Shown one piece after another: positions 47,241 through 58,816 of a stretch of DNA of 64,000 nucleotides. The notes under the pieces were generated by a model. That model was not told the DNA's origin and made no database searches. It saw only the letters and a program-made list of their open reading frames with translations. The translations under genes and the position numbers were made by a program. Source of the DNA: Colias croceus (taxonomy: Eukaryota; Arthropoda; Insecta; Lepidoptera; Pieridae); the NCBI RefSeq assembly GCF_905220415.1, contig NC_059546.1, forward strand, positions 1,922,001 to 1,986,000, read 5' to 3'. How positions within the stretch are numbered: position 1 is the stretch's first letter; each line of letters begins with the position of its first letter.

Positions 47241-48383
47241 ACCTATTAAAAGATATTGTGTAGTACAATGTATATATAATATATATAGTCAGTGTGTTCT
47301 AGACAATAAAAGATTGTAATATATACACAATCTATATAGATAGATAGCACAATATATATACTTATTTATTACCTTTATAGATAGCACAATATATACATAA
47401 AGTAATATAAATAGTCTGTGTGGTGATAAATAACGGATGTTCCTATGCTCCCAGAATAAGGCGATGAAGCTATTAGTAAAAACTAACTGGCCTAGCAACT
47501 AAACAAAATATTGTCATTTAACAGTGGCTCCGATTGGGGCTACTGGTCTTGCAATTTTTCTTCTGATCCCTGGCGCGGCGTTGCGGCAGCGTCTACTTCT
47601 CGTCCGATCCAACGGGCGAGGTGTCAGACCTGATTTGCGTAAAAATCAGTTTACAATATTATTATTTTGTAATCCTTTGATTACACTGGTCAGTGTTGTT
47701 TATCGCCTTCGAATTCAATTGAAGCGGCAGTCGGGTGAGACAGCAATTATGACAGCTGTCCTTGTTCCGCAGAAGTGAGTATGGGCCGCGGAGAACTACT
47801 CGACTTGTAAAGTTTCACGCCACTTTATTCACAGTTATCACTGATATAAAGGTTATATTTGCGTACATGAACTTTTGAACAATTTAAAAATAATTAAGTA
47901 CACGACCGCTTGCGAGCACTGCGTGAACGGAACTCTGTCGCTGATTTTGAATCACCTATTTTGCTCATAGACTCTCGGATGGGATGCTTTTAAATTTAGG
48001 ACAACTTACGATGTACGATTTTGACCAGGTATAGACGTAAATAGAATTTCATGCGTGTATTCATAGCATCTTAATTAATAATAATTACTAATCTATTAAT
48101 TCTCTTTATTGCATTCTCTTTAGTATTATTAATATTATAATTCAAAAGATAATGCAGCAGCAGTATTAGGTACTTTAAATTCGATATTTTAACATCTGTT
48201 AATCACTTTAAAGGATATTTACAGTCACTTTGATGCTTTGATCAGATTTGTCAGAATTATTTTAATACCACTATTGACTTTGTTGAGGCTTTGAGAAACT
48301 AAATGTTAAATAACAGATAGCCTTTACAGAATAATTTTTATGTCCCTTTGTGCTTTTTATTTTATTGAGCGTTAAAACAATAA

Positions 48384-48556
48384 TCTTTATATATAAAAAT
48401 GAATCACAAAATGTGTTGGTAAGCGCATAACTCGAGAACGGCTAAACCGATTTCGATAATTCTTTTTTATTATATTCCTTGAAGTACGAGGATGGTTCTT
48501 ATGTAGAGAAAACGTAAATATTATGTACCACGGGCGAAGCCGGGGCGGACCGCTAG
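48384..48556 (+). mobile_element. Helitron-type element, short
   Basis: Starts TCTTTATATATAAAAATGAA, has gagaacggctaaaccgattt, and ends cgggcgaagccggggcggaccgCTAG. Confidence 0.7.
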
Positions 48557-49037
48557 TTGCAAATATAATTCTCGACTCGACCATATAGTTCTTTTCATAC
48601 GTTCAAGCAATAAAGCGTTAGTCTCTGCTTTCTATTTTTCCCTTGTTTTTCCATTTGCTTAATAATTTTTTCACAAAAGCATTTTTAATCTTTAGATAAT
48701 TAGGAACTGCGCTTTTTATGTGTTATTTGGTATGGTGAGGTAAGAGTTATGACGTATATAATTAAAATAGATGTGAATAATTTTAATGGAATTTTATTTT
48801 TCTGGTGTCGAAGTTTTTATAATTTTAACATTATTTTAAAAGATACATTAAATATACATAAAAGTTGTGGGCCAACAATTATTTAATTACTAATTTAAAT
48901 TATCTTGTTTTATTCTTCTGCAGATGATGGTTCCTCTGATGAGGCATATTTTATAGTTTTTCTAAGAAATATTATTTAGTCTCGTTTGAAGTTGAAGAGA
49001 ACACAGATCCCTTTTTAAATTAATTTAACGATACATA

Positions 49038-49240
49038 CTAGCTTTCCGCCAGCGGCTTCGCCCGCGTAAGTAGTCAAAGAAAAACCCGCATAGGATTGGG
49101 ATTTCCGGGATAATTCCGGGATCCTATATCCTTCCTCAGGTCTCAAGCTATCTTTGTAGCAAATTTGAAGTAAATCCATGTAGCACTTTTTGAGTTTTTC
49201 CTGGACATACAAACAGGCATAGACAAAAATTCTACAACTA
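49038..49240 (-). mobile_element. Lep1-type Helitron, diverged
   Basis: CTAG at 49038-49041, then gctttccgccagcggcttcg and tgggatttccgggataattc on the minus strand. The 5' end has decayed. Confidence 0.65.
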
Positions 49241-49679
49241 TATTTTTGGCTTCCGTATCTATTGTAGACCACGCCCCAAGTATTCTTTAAAAAAAACATA
49301 CAATGAATAGTTTTGACTTTCCTAAAATATAGCAATCTCCATCAACAATGTTTATTGTATCAGCAAATCAGCAATATTTTGTCAAGCGAGCCCATTGCTT
49401 GTGTATCCTCGTTCGTAACTGGATTAAGTGCCAAACCGTAAGGTTCGTTAGAGGTACAGCTAATCCGACAGTCACTGGCGATATTAACCATTATATAAGG
49501 CATACAATGGACCACAGGTTTAAATTAATCCTGGGTATTCCATTTGCATTATTGTTCTAGTATTAGTGCGTTTATTCTTTGCCTTTGCATTATGTTTATT
49601 GTGTTCATATGTTTTATCTTAATAACATTGCAGTTTAAGTAAGAAAAAGTAGTTTAAATAAGTAAAGAGTAGAGAATAT

Positions 49680-49855
49680 TTAGGTAGGTAGGTCGCGGAA
49701 GAATTCCAACCAATACCCGCGGTTCCATCATTAAAGCGGCTCGATGGAACACAGTGGGGTTTTAGTCGGTAAGAAGGTACATAACCCCGGCTCCTTCCCA
49801 GGGGGGGCGGTGGGGATCTTTGGAAGATTTCCCCACTTAAAAAAAAGGTAGGTAG
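49680..49855 (-). repeat. GC-richer lepidopteran interspersed repeat
   Basis: Contains gaattccaaccaatacccgc, cagtggggttttagtcggta, cccaggggggg and tttggaagatttccccac. It reads like part of a known moth repeat, but I cannot name the element. No open frame is conserved. Confidence 0.4.
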
Positions 49856-50221
49856 GAGGTAATTAGTCGTTTTTGTCAAATATTTCTGCTGTGCCAAAAA
49901 TATATACGATTCTGTCTCTATGCTTTTCCAAAGCAAACAAAACTATCACATTGTACCCGAATTAAAACAGTATTTTCACGTCTTAACATTACCATAGGTT
50001 CTAATACGTAGTGTGTGCACAAGGTCCCAGTAAAGCATATGTCCAAATAAGGCGAAACGCCCTGTGTACATACGTTTAGGTTAAAAATGCTGTTTGCAGA
50101 ATTGATATAGTGCTCCAAGGGAGGGATTAGAAGTACGAGTATTAGCTTAATTGTAACGTACAATCGTTGTTACAGATTATAAAAGTTAGTTTTTGTGATA
50201 ATGTTTTCATTATTCTATACT

Positions 50222-50417
50222 AGTATAATATTATAAAACTGAAGAGTTTGTTTGTTTTTTTGTTTGAACGCGCTAACCTCAGGAACTACTGGTCCGATTG
50301 AAAAGTTCTTTCATTGTTAGATAGCCCATTTATCGAAGAATGCTATAGGCTTATATATCATCACGTTAAGACCAATAGGAGCGGAGCAATACGGGTAAAA
50401 CTGCGGAGCACAGCTAG
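50222..50417 (+). mobile_element. Helitron-type element, second subfamily
   Basis: ataatattataaaactgaag ... actactggtccgattgaaaa ... gaccaataggagcggagc ... cagCTAG. Same family as 22028 and 61365. Confidence 0.65.
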
Positions 50418-51006
50418 TTGTTAAAAGCGTAATTTGTAGGTATAACTAGGTGGGTACTATTATTAGAAAAAAAAGAGATTTAACTTTTTGTTGCAAATTT
50501 AATTTAAATACAATTCAACTGATTTGAAATAAAACTTTACCATTAAGAAGGCTTCATCTTTGCAAAGAAGCCAAAGCTACTTTTTATCCCGGGTCAACGC
50601 AGGTTAAACTGAGATGCGGTTCGTCGGAAATAAACATGATTATGAAAGTATTTTTAAAAGCATAAGTTTAAAAGAAATATTGTCTTTAATTCACGTTAGT
50701 TTTTAAAATAGTATGTTCGTTTATTTATTACACTTTTACGTGGTAACTACTCCAGTTCTTTTTGTTTTGTGCGTATAAAATGAAGAGTTGCTGAGCTTTT
50801 TAAACTTTTACGAAAGTTGAAAAAATGACTCGACGCTGTAAGGTTTTTCAGTCTTTTTGGGTTATTTCACTCATAATAATTAAGTTATATATCTAGAGTA
50901 AATACAGTATGTATGCGTATTACGAAATTTTTCGTAATGTGAATTGTTAACTTTTAACACGATTTAAATATTTAAAAATAAGTAAAAGATTATAATATAA
51001 AAAAAT

Positions 51007-51155
51007 GTTGTGTGTTTTTATGAAACCACGGTAAAAGTGAAACTTACGATAATTATCGTATTTGTACGATAATTATCGTACGTCACGCGACATGCGCTAC
51101 ACAGACCAACAAGTTTGAGACGATGCAGATGGCGATGTAATAAATGTTTCACTTT
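51007..51155 (-). repeat. MITE-like repeat B, copy 2
   Basis: Reverse complement of 20407-20571, with two ACGATAATTATCGT palindromes and gtcacgcgacatgcgctaca. Confidence 0.65.
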
Positions 51156-51349
51156 AATAAAATAAATCATCTTCAAGATGTCATATATATTTTAAATGTA
51201 ATTTAGTAGAAAACTTAAAGATTGCAAACTTTTTATAACTCAGAAAGAACTTTAGTCATGAATAAGAAATATGATTTCAAATGAATGAGTAATCATTTAA
51301 ATTTTATACATTACATTCATAATTCCTGAACATAATTTTAAACTATAAT

Positions 51350-51984
51350 CTACAGAACGGACACTCTCCGCCTCCCGAAAAAATTAAACACTTACCTCAC
51401 CCCCACAGATCACAGAAACTAAGGGAGATATGGTTAGGGGGCGGGGCCGGTGTCGCAGCAATATGTACAAAAAGAGAACAAACTGTAGCGGCTGTATACG
51501 TACGTCACTTACAATCTAGTGTGCGAACGAATAGCCGCTCTCATATTTTTGTGTGATGACACGCACACAACGCGAAGTATTGTTTTGATTTTGTTTACTG
51601 CAGTTGTGTGCGTAAATTTTTTATGAGACACGGTTTCGTACTCAGCGCAAGCGCAAGCATTGGCATCTCTCTAGATCTCTATGCTCACCCCGCACGATCA
51701 CGCTATAGATGGCCCGCATTTTTCCGTAAGGACGATACGCAACGAACATTAATCAAATTGACATAAAGTAATTTTATTATTTTGGATTTGTGATTATCGT
51801 TTTTCGTAGAAAATGGTTAGATATTGTACTGTTTACGGATGTATTTCATCAGAAAAACGCGAATTTCTTTACGCTAGTCACAATTAATGCGTTGCGTTGC
51901 CAACCCTAAAGCGTTAACACACACATTTGCACTCTCTTCAGTGTGACTGTCACAACCTTTTGTATATGGAGTGTCCGGGGTGTG
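51350..51984. mobile_element. P-element-like MITE with a THAP-like start
   Basis: Imperfect inverted ends share CGGACACTC (51358-51366) and GAGTGTCCG (51969-51977), close to a repeated flank ctataat (51343-51349 and 51985-51991), a likely 7-8-bp target duplication. The interior, plus strand from 51812, reads MVRYCTVYGCISSEKREF before a stop; the C-x(n)-C start resembles a THAP domain, the DNA-binding part of P-type transposases. It would be a deletion derivative of such an element. The THAP link rests on a few residues. Confidence 0.5.
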
Positions 51985-52377
51985 CTATAATACAACTTCA
52001 TTCCTTTGAAGTTAAAAGTTGAGGAATATTTATATAAAGTGCCTTGGTTTTTAATGTTTATGTTGAAATAACGATAACTTTGATAAAAGATCTAGGATTT
52101 ACAAAAGCGTAATTAATGACGGTTTATTTTAATGCAGAAACCGTAACTTTCAGCTCTGATTGTTTCAAATAGTCTTGTGAGTTTATACGAAACAAAAAAG
52201 GCAATTTATGTATGTTCATAATTTTAAAGAGTAACAAGGTAGGAAGGTGGTAAAGAGCCTTTTAAAAAAATTAATAGGAGGTAATGCTTTTTGTAAAGAT
52301 TAATATTATATGGTTTCATGAAACACTAAAAACTTTTTTACGCTATATTTATTATGACTAAACTACTGTGTATTGCA

Positions 52378-52549
52378 TCCCTACTAATATTATAAATGCG
52401 AAAGTAACTCTGTCTGCTACGCTTGATCCCGCTTAAACCTCTCAACCGATTTTGATGAAATTTGGCACAGATAAACTTTAGACCCTGAGAAAGAACATAG
52501 GCTACCTTTTATCAAAACACCACGCGGGTGAAGCTGCGGGCGGAGCTAG
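52378..52549 (+). mobile_element. Lep1-type Helitron, short subfamily
   Basis: TCCCTACTAATATTATAAAT ... gggtgaagctgcgggcggagCTAG. Related to the minus-strand copy at 63115. Confidence 0.75.
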
Positions 52550-53327
52550 TTTTCAATAAAAGAGACATTTAAAATCGTGATAGATTAAAGAAATTACTGT
52601 TTTCAGAAACTTATAAAGTTTACTGCTAGACATTAAATTTCATTATTATTCAATCTTAATTATTAACTATATGAATTATTATTATTAAATCTATATATGT
52701 AATAAAAATAAATAGCCAAATGTGTTGCTAAGCGTTACAATCGATACGGTCGACCATTATTTGGCCTATTTTATACGTTTTTAATAAGGCAAAGGAGAGA
52801 AAACCCGGAAAAGGGGTAATAGGACATAACTACTTTTAGCAGATAATTATTTATAGAAATAAAATAGCATTGTAATGTTTCATTAAACATATTAAACGTA
52901 ATGTAGGCCATGGACGTCTCGACTTTTGTGGTTATTGTCTGCAAGAATTAATTTCCTGTAGAGGTCTCTATAGAGTAATTAGGTTATTATAGGAAAAAGC
53001 GCGTCCGTTTTGCATTTGCTTCGTTATTTTTAGTTTAGTTTTTATTTTAAAGAAATCTTTATAGTGTTCGTATACTATTATGTCAATATAATTGAATCAT
53101 GAAGGTATGACGATCACATAATCAAATACAATATTAATATGGAAAAATGCAAAAATTATTAACGAAAGAGAAGAAATCATACTTTTATAATCTGATATTA
53201 TATAAGTGAAAGAAAGCTTTGTGTATGGAATGGCAATAAGTAGATAAATTAGGAATTTAAATATCATAAACACATTATATATACTTTCTTCATACTAGAT
53301 CTTTTTTTTAAAGTTAATCGTTAGATA

Positions 53328-53647
53328 TCTATACATATAATAAATCTGTAGAAGGGTCAATTCTGTACATTGAAAATATTGAAAAAATAAATAGTAGGGG
53401 GTGTTACTGGATCGATACCAAACCCAAATATTATGTGATTAAAAAAATTTTTGTCTGTCTGTCTGTCTGTATGTGAAGGCATCACGTGAAAACTAACGGT
53501 TCGATTTCGATGAAACTTGGTATAATTATACCTTATTATCCTGGGCATAAAATAGGATACTTTTTATCCCGGAATAATACGTAGAAAAAAATAAATCTTA
53601 ATTTTGCTTAATTTTTCCGCGCGGACGGAGTCGCGGGCGGAAGCTAG
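53328..53647 (+). mobile_element. Helitron-type element, fourth subfamily
   Basis: TCTATACATATAATAAATCT ... (GTCT)n ... cgcgcggacggagtcgcgggcggaagCTAG. Plus-strand relative of 36775. Confidence 0.75.
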
Positions 53648-53989
53648 TTGTAAATGAGCGTGTAGTCTATATAGTAAAGTCTTTCATTTAGTTGTATCAT
53701 CGTATGAAATCACTATTCCGTCGGTTTTCAGAGCTTTGTAAAGAAAACAATTTAATAAATTTCCGCATACATAACGAAACAAACGAATGTGCAGGAAACA
53801 GGGACGATGTTTGTCAACATTAACATAATGCGCCATGAATACTTAAATTGTCTTTTTTAATTATGATTCTTTTAATTGAGCTTTTTATGTTTTCGTTCTG
53901 CTGTATAGTGAGAATTTGTAAATTTTCGCAATTGCTACTGTTGTATACATAATCTTTTCTACAATAAATTGTGTTATATATGATAATAT

Positions 53990-54048
53990 ACCTATCGGGT
54001 AAGCTATTGTCAGTGATATACCAACTGACAATAGCTTACCCGATAGGT
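53990..54048. repeat. 25-bp hairpin forming the 5' end of the Jockey element
   Basis: Arms 53990-54014 and 54024-54048 are exact reverse complements with a 9-nt loop (gatatacca). The right arm is in frame with ORF1 and so belongs to the element. The left arm is its inverted copy and lies directly at the target duplication. Confidence 0.92.
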
Positions 54049-55376
54049 CAGATAAAAATAACCCTAAAATATTAACACAGCAACTTTTCCACAAGGGAAT
54101 ATTCATAAATAGGCCAAGATCCAACTCCTTTAGCGGAACATCTAACCCGGAAGTGAATCGAACAAACCTAATAAGCACTGCTAGAGAAACAAGTAACAAC
54201 AACAATGCACATCACACTACACAAGACCAAGAATGGACACAAACCAATAGTTCTAAAAGGCAAAGATCTAGCCCAGAGCCAACTCAGCGCAGTCACAAAC
54301 AATGTAAACTAAACTACTGGCTGGCAGCGCCAGGAATACCAGTGTCTAACAGTTTTAATGAACTAGACACTGAGGAACCTACACTGACGACTGAAATATC
54401 GCCTACGCTCAAACCATCAAGACCTCCTCCGATGTTCATTGACAAAGTTAGTAACATCCAACCCTTACTTCAACTGCTTGAAGAAGTCGCGCAAGGAGAC
54501 TATGAAGTCAAAGTCCTACGTAACGAAAGAGTAAAGATACAACCTAAATCAGCCGAGTCATACTCTACCATCTACAAAGAGCTTCGGAAGAAAAATACAG
54601 AATTCTATACTCACCAACCAAAAGTAGAAAGAAGTTTTAGAGTTATTCTTAAACACCTCCACCCATCTACTGACAAAGAAAGCATCAAAACAGCCCTTGA
54701 AGAATTGAATCATAAAGTTCGAAATATCTGGAATATCAAAAACAGAATATCAAAGCAAGCTCTTCCAATGTGGAGCATCGATCTGGAGCCTAATGTAAAC
54801 AATAAGGACGTATATAAAATTAGATCCTTACTCCATTGCCGCATAGTCATCGAAGCACCAAGACCAAAAAGAGAAATTCCACAATGTTCTAACTGCCAGG
54901 AATATGGCCACACTCAAAAATTCTGTCACAGGCAACCTAGATGCGTAAAATGCGCTGAACCACATCATACCTCTCAGTGTCCTCGAAAAGAAAGATCAAT
55001 CGATGTTAAATGTATACTGTGTAGTGGGAACCACCCCGCCAATTATAAAGGCTGCATAGTGTATCAAGAATTGCAAAAAATTAAATTTCCTGTACCACAC
55101 CCTATAAGGAAACGAATGATGGACATAAGAACGAGTCAACCCGATGTAAAATTACATAGTTCTAACAGCAAAAGAACTTACGCTTCTGTCACAAAAGGTG
55201 CGCAACAACCTAACATTGAAAATAATAATGAATCAACCATAAACAACAAAGTTGGAACTAACGGCGATCTAAACGGTATTCGGGATCTATTAACAACTCT
55301 TATGAACCAAATGCTCATTATGACAAAAACGTTAACCGAAGTCATTGCCAATATCCAAACACATTCACTGCACTAA
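54003..55376 (+). CDS. Jockey ORF1 (gag-like, zinc knuckles), start lost
   Basis: The frame is open from 54003 to TAA at 55374-55376. The reading often started at 54153 uses a GTG; the first ATG in frame is only at about codon 94 from there (PPPMFIDK). A domain typical of Jockey gag proteins precedes the knuckles (FRVILKHLHPSTDKESIK...). Three CCHC motifs follow: CSNCQEYGHTQKFC, CVKCAEPHHTSQC and CILCSGNHPANYKGC. It would bind element RNA and guide it to the nucleus. Without its own start codon it is probably expressed only by read-through, if at all. Confidence 0.85.
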   Translation, partial: AIVSDIPTDNSLPDRSDKNNPKILTQQLFHKGIFINRPRSNSFSGTSNPEVNRTNLISTARETSNNNNAHHTTQDQEWTQTNSSKRQRSSPEPTQRSHKQCKLNYWLAAPGIPVSNSFNELDTEEPTLTTEISPTLKPSRPPPMFIDKVSNIQPLLQLLEEVAQGDYEVKVLRNERVKIQPKSAESYSTIYKELRKKNTEFYTHQPKVERSFRVILKHLHPSTDKESIKTALEELNHKVRNIWNIKNRISKQALPMWSIDLEPNVNNKDVYKIRSLLHCRIVIEAPRPKREIPQCSNCQEYGHTQKFCHRQPRCVKCAEPHHTSQCPRKERSIDVKCILCSGNHPANYKGCIVYQELQKIKFPVPHPIRKRMMDIRTSQPDVKLHSSNSKRTYASVTKGAQQPNIENNNESTINNKVGTNGDLNGIRDLLTTLMNQMLIMTKTLTEVIANIQTHSLH

Positions 55377-58048
55377 TTATAGGCGTATGGAACGCGAACG
55401 GCTTGTCACACCACTCAGAAGAGTTGAAAATATTTCTCAAAATGAACCACATAGATATAATGCTTATCTCCGAAGCTCACTTCACATCAAAGAGCTACCT
55501 AACAATAACAGGTTATACTATATATCGCACAGACCACCCAGACAACAAGGCCCATGGTGGTTCAGCTGTTCTTATCAAATCGAAGTTAAAACACTACTTT
55601 CTGGGCTCTTACTCAAAGAATTATATTCAAGCAACAAGTGTAGTAATAAGTGACTGGGTCAGCGATATTACGGTTTCAGCACTATATTTACCACCAAGAT
55701 ACACTGTAAAAGAAGCAGAATTTAACGACTACTTTCAAACGCTTGGTCACCGTTTCATTGCGGGCGGTGATTATAATGCAAAGCACACTTTTTGGGGCTC
55801 CCGGTTGATATTACCTAGAGGGCGAGAGCTTCTCAGATGCATTCAAGCCAAGAATCTCGAAGTTGTGTCTACTGGACAACCCACCTATTGGCCATCTGAC
55901 AAAAATAAAATTCCGGATCTTATAGACTTCTGCATCACCAAAGGAATCCCCAAGAACAACATCACCTGTCAAGGTTCCCTAGATCTGTCCTCCGATCATT
56001 CCCCAATTCTAGTAAACGTTCAAACTGTCGCAGAAGCACAAATAGAAAAATGTACACTACACAATAAAAACACCAACTGGCCACTTTTTAGGGAACTTGT
56101 TGATAAAGCATTCACTAATCAAATCTGTTTAAAATCAGCGGATGACATAACAAAAGCAGTGGAGTTTTTCAATAGTAGTGTACAAGATGCAGCTTGGTCG
56201 TCGACCCCGCCATCGAAACCTCCAAGGACAGATAACCTTGTCCCCAGACACGTACTTCATAAGGTCGCCTTAAAAAGAAAGCTATGTAAACAGTGGCAAG
56301 AAACCAGAAATCCCAATACTAAAAAGCAGCTTAATCATATCATCAGAGACTTGAAGCATACACTAGATCTAGATCGTAATGTAAAATTCAGCAATTACCT
56401 ATCGGGACTGGATTCCACCGCTTCCTCAGACTACTCCTTGTGGAAGGCCACCAGAAAACTAAAACGACCCGTCAGAATATCACCCCCCATTAGAAAAACA
56501 GATGGAACTTGGGCCCGAACAGACCAAGAGAAGGCTAAGTGCTTCTCGAATCATCTTACGAACGTTTTCTCTCCTCACCCATATGAAGGCCCATTAGATC
56601 ACCTGGAAGTTGTCAACAACCTTCTGGGCACAGATATGGATACGGAAAACCCCCCGCCCAAATTCTCAAAAAAGGAGATAAGCAATACTATAAAGTGCTC
56701 TAACCCAAAAAAATCACCTGGTTACGATCTTATCACCAATCGTTTATTAAAAGAGCTGCCTGAATCGGGAATGATCTACCTAACGTCTCTTTTCAATGCC
56801 ATAACGAGGCTACGATTCTTCCCTGATCAATGGAAGGTTGGGATGATTATTATGTTGCTTAAGCCAAACAAAAAACCTGAAGAGGCGAAGTCATATAGGC
56901 CCATAAGCCTACTACCGATCGTTTCTAAAATATATGAGTCACTTCTACTGACACGCCTGCTACCGATACTCGCGGAAAATAAATTAATACCAGATCACCA
57001 GTTCGGGTTCCGCAGCAAACATGCCACTGTTGATCAGGTACATAGGCTCACGAAAAAAATTATGGAGTCCTTGGAAACAAAAACATACTGCTCTGGTGCT
57101 TTCTTGGACATATCCCAGGCATTTGACCGTGTATGGCACGATGGCCTACTCTATAAAGCTAAATACTCACTACCAAGTTACCTGTATGAACTTATAAAAT
57201 CATTCCTGGAAAGAAGACACTTCATTGTCCGGGAAGGAGAAGCGTTGTCCGAGCTGTGTCCTATAAAGGCGGGAGTCCCTCAGGGCAGCGTGTTGGGACC
57301 TGTACTATACCTGCTCTTTACTGCCGATATACCGACACCCACAACAGTCATCACAGGTACATTTGCCGACGATACCGCTATCTTAGCAACGCATAGTGAC
57401 CCAGTAATAGCCTCAGAGATACTTCAAAAGGCACTTAATGAAATCTCCCAATGGCTCAAGAAATGGCGTATGAAGGCAAATGAAACAAAATCTGTAAACG
57501 TCACGTTCACTTTGAGAAGAGGCTTATGTCCCGCAGTAAAATTAAATGGCATTGAAATTCCTCAAGCTGACCATGTGAAATACCTCGGAATTCACCTTGA
57601 CAAGAGATTAACCTGGCAAAAACACATCTTCACTAAAAGAAAACAACTTGGGCTACAGGCTAGAAAACTGCACTGGCTCATCGGTGGAAAGTCCCAACTG
57701 TCCCTTGAGAACAAAATATTAGTATATAAGGCTATCCTAAAACCCATATGGACATACGGGATCCAACTTTGGGGAACCGCGGCCAATTCCAATATTGAGA
57801 TATTACAAAGATTTCAAAACAAGATGCTAAGAATAATGACAAACTCTCCGTGGTACATACCCAACGAGCTCCTCCACCATGACCTAAAAATCCCTACTGT
57901 GAAACAAGAGATCCAACGATACGCAAAGTCATATAAAGACCGCTTAGCGCACCACCCTAATATTCTCGCCCAGACCCTTATGGGCGAAGATCATCAAGCA
58001 CGACGACTGAAACGAAAAATACCTCAAGATTTAGTCCGCACACAGTGA
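55377..58048 (+). CDS. Jockey ORF2 (endonuclease and reverse transcriptase)
   Basis: Uninterrupted frame. Homology begins at LIIGVWNANGLSHHSEELK, right at the end of ORF1, in another frame and without an ATG; the first Met is at 55442. Endonuclease motifs: ISEAHF, GGDYNAKHTFWG (about 55760), SSDHSPI (about 55990). Reverse transcriptase: YRPISLLPIVSKIYESLL, FLDISQAFD, GVPQGSVLGP and catalytic FADD (about 57362). A C-terminal region after the thumb ends at TGA 58046-58048. All catalytic residues that I can check are present, so the enzyme could be active. Confidence 0.93.
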
Positions 58049-58387
58049 CCACACTGTTATAATGAGGATGTGACATAGGTCACATACCGTGCATGCCAAT
58101 AATGATATGTCCAACATGCCGCTTATTGTCCCAAGCATGATGGAGACAGATCGCAGCAAAAAAAGATTAAAAAAAAAAAAAAATATATGATAATATCTTA
58201 AATCATTAAACAAATGCAAATATATCGGTAGTTCGCTTTGTTAAACATTAGTTTTACTCTGATTATTTTCACAGTGATAGACCTTAATTATCTCTTAATT
58301 TAAATCTGCTAATATGTTTAATAAAGACTCGCCTCTTCTATACTTTGAAAATATATTTGATTACTAAGTAATAAAGTATTTTTACAG

Positions 58388-58458
58388 GTGGATGTTCAGC
58401 ATTCGGTCACTCTTGCTTCGGTGGTCACGGAAAAAGGTCTGGCGATTCACCCATCAAT
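58388..58458 (+). CDS. CCHa2: CCHamide-2 precursor, mature-peptide exon
   Basis: Encodes the neuropeptide itself. The codon split with 34889 gives Arg, completing Lys-Arg after the signal peptide. Then follows GCSAFGHSCFGGH-G-KR: two cysteines for the disulfide ring, C-terminal His with the Gly amide donor, and the dibasic cleavage site. This fits insect CCHamide-2 (Drosophila GCQAYGHVCYGGH-amide), which acts on the CCHa2 receptor and links gut or fat-body nutrition to feeding and insulin release. As in other CCHamide-2 precursors, the peptide sits directly behind the signal peptide. Acceptor tttacag| (58386-58387), donor AAT|gtaagt (58459), phase 0 out. CCHamide-1 is excluded by the GGH end and the position. 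Confidence 0.95.
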
Positions 58459-58816
58459 GTAAGTTGAAGAATTTTGATTATTTATCAAATTATATTTACC
58501 TTGCCTTCTGTATATAGAAATAGAATGAAACAATAAAGTATAAATGTATCTCAAAATATAGTTAACATTACATCGTTGATCGAAGAGTTACATAAAATAT
58601 TTGCCCTAACAAACAAATTGATTTTAGAAACTTGCATGAAATTTCAAGGGTTTTAAGTATGTTTAGTTAATAGACCTTAGCCAATAGCCTGAATATCTCA
58701 GAATACATATTATAAGGTTACGTTTATAGATGTAGCGAAGCGTTTTAATAATGAAGATAATATGTTATTTTTTTTTGTCTCTACATAAATACCAATAAAT
58801 GAGAGTTTATTATTAA

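Larger units (their letters stand above)
41401..47935 (-). mobile_element. R1-clade non-LTR retrotransposon, near full length
   Basis: About 6.5 kb, inserted on the minus strand. The 13-bp target duplication tgtcgctgatttt lies at 41393-41405 and 47936-47948, so both ends are defined. Order: 5' UTR of about 1.1 kb with tandem repeats (46818-47935), ORF1 gag, ORF2 (apurinic-type endonuclease, reverse transcriptase, RNase H, C-terminal Cys/His motif), 3' UTR (41428-41695) with A-runs and a terminal poly(A) seen as T41402-41425. Its ORF2 start and C-terminal H...CxC...H...C block fit the R1 group. R1 itself targets 28S rDNA and TRAS/SART target telomeres; this site is neither. One in-frame stop in ORF2 suggests it is recent but inactive. 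Confidence 0.9.
53990..58182 (+). mobile_element. Jockey-clade non-LTR retrotransposon, 5'-truncated
   Basis: 4.2 kb between 14-bp target duplications atatatgataatat (53976-53989 and 58183-58196), with a poly(A) tail at the 3' end (58169-58182). It carries a gag ORF1 and an endonuclease/reverse-transcriptase ORF2, both without internal stops, and no RNase H, as in the Jockey clade. The first 59 bp are a fold-back structure. ORF1 stays open to this structure with no ATG, so the element seems to have lost its true 5' end on insertion. Confidence 0.92.
34890..58387 (+). other. CCHa2: CCHa2 intron 2 (23.5 kb), TE-rich
   Basis: Bounded by donor gtaagt and acceptor tttacag, phase 1. Most of its length is the tandem duplication, the R1-clade and Jockey-clade elements, Helitrons and MITEs. 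The parts not covered by other entries (40225-41392, 47949-48380, 48560-49030, 50420-51000, 52000-52370, 52560-53320) show no gene. Confidence 0.8.

Noticed and set aside
53885..54205. 106-codon minus-strand frame with membrane-like segments
   Set aside because: Spans the target duplication and hairpin of the Jockey element on its antisense strand.
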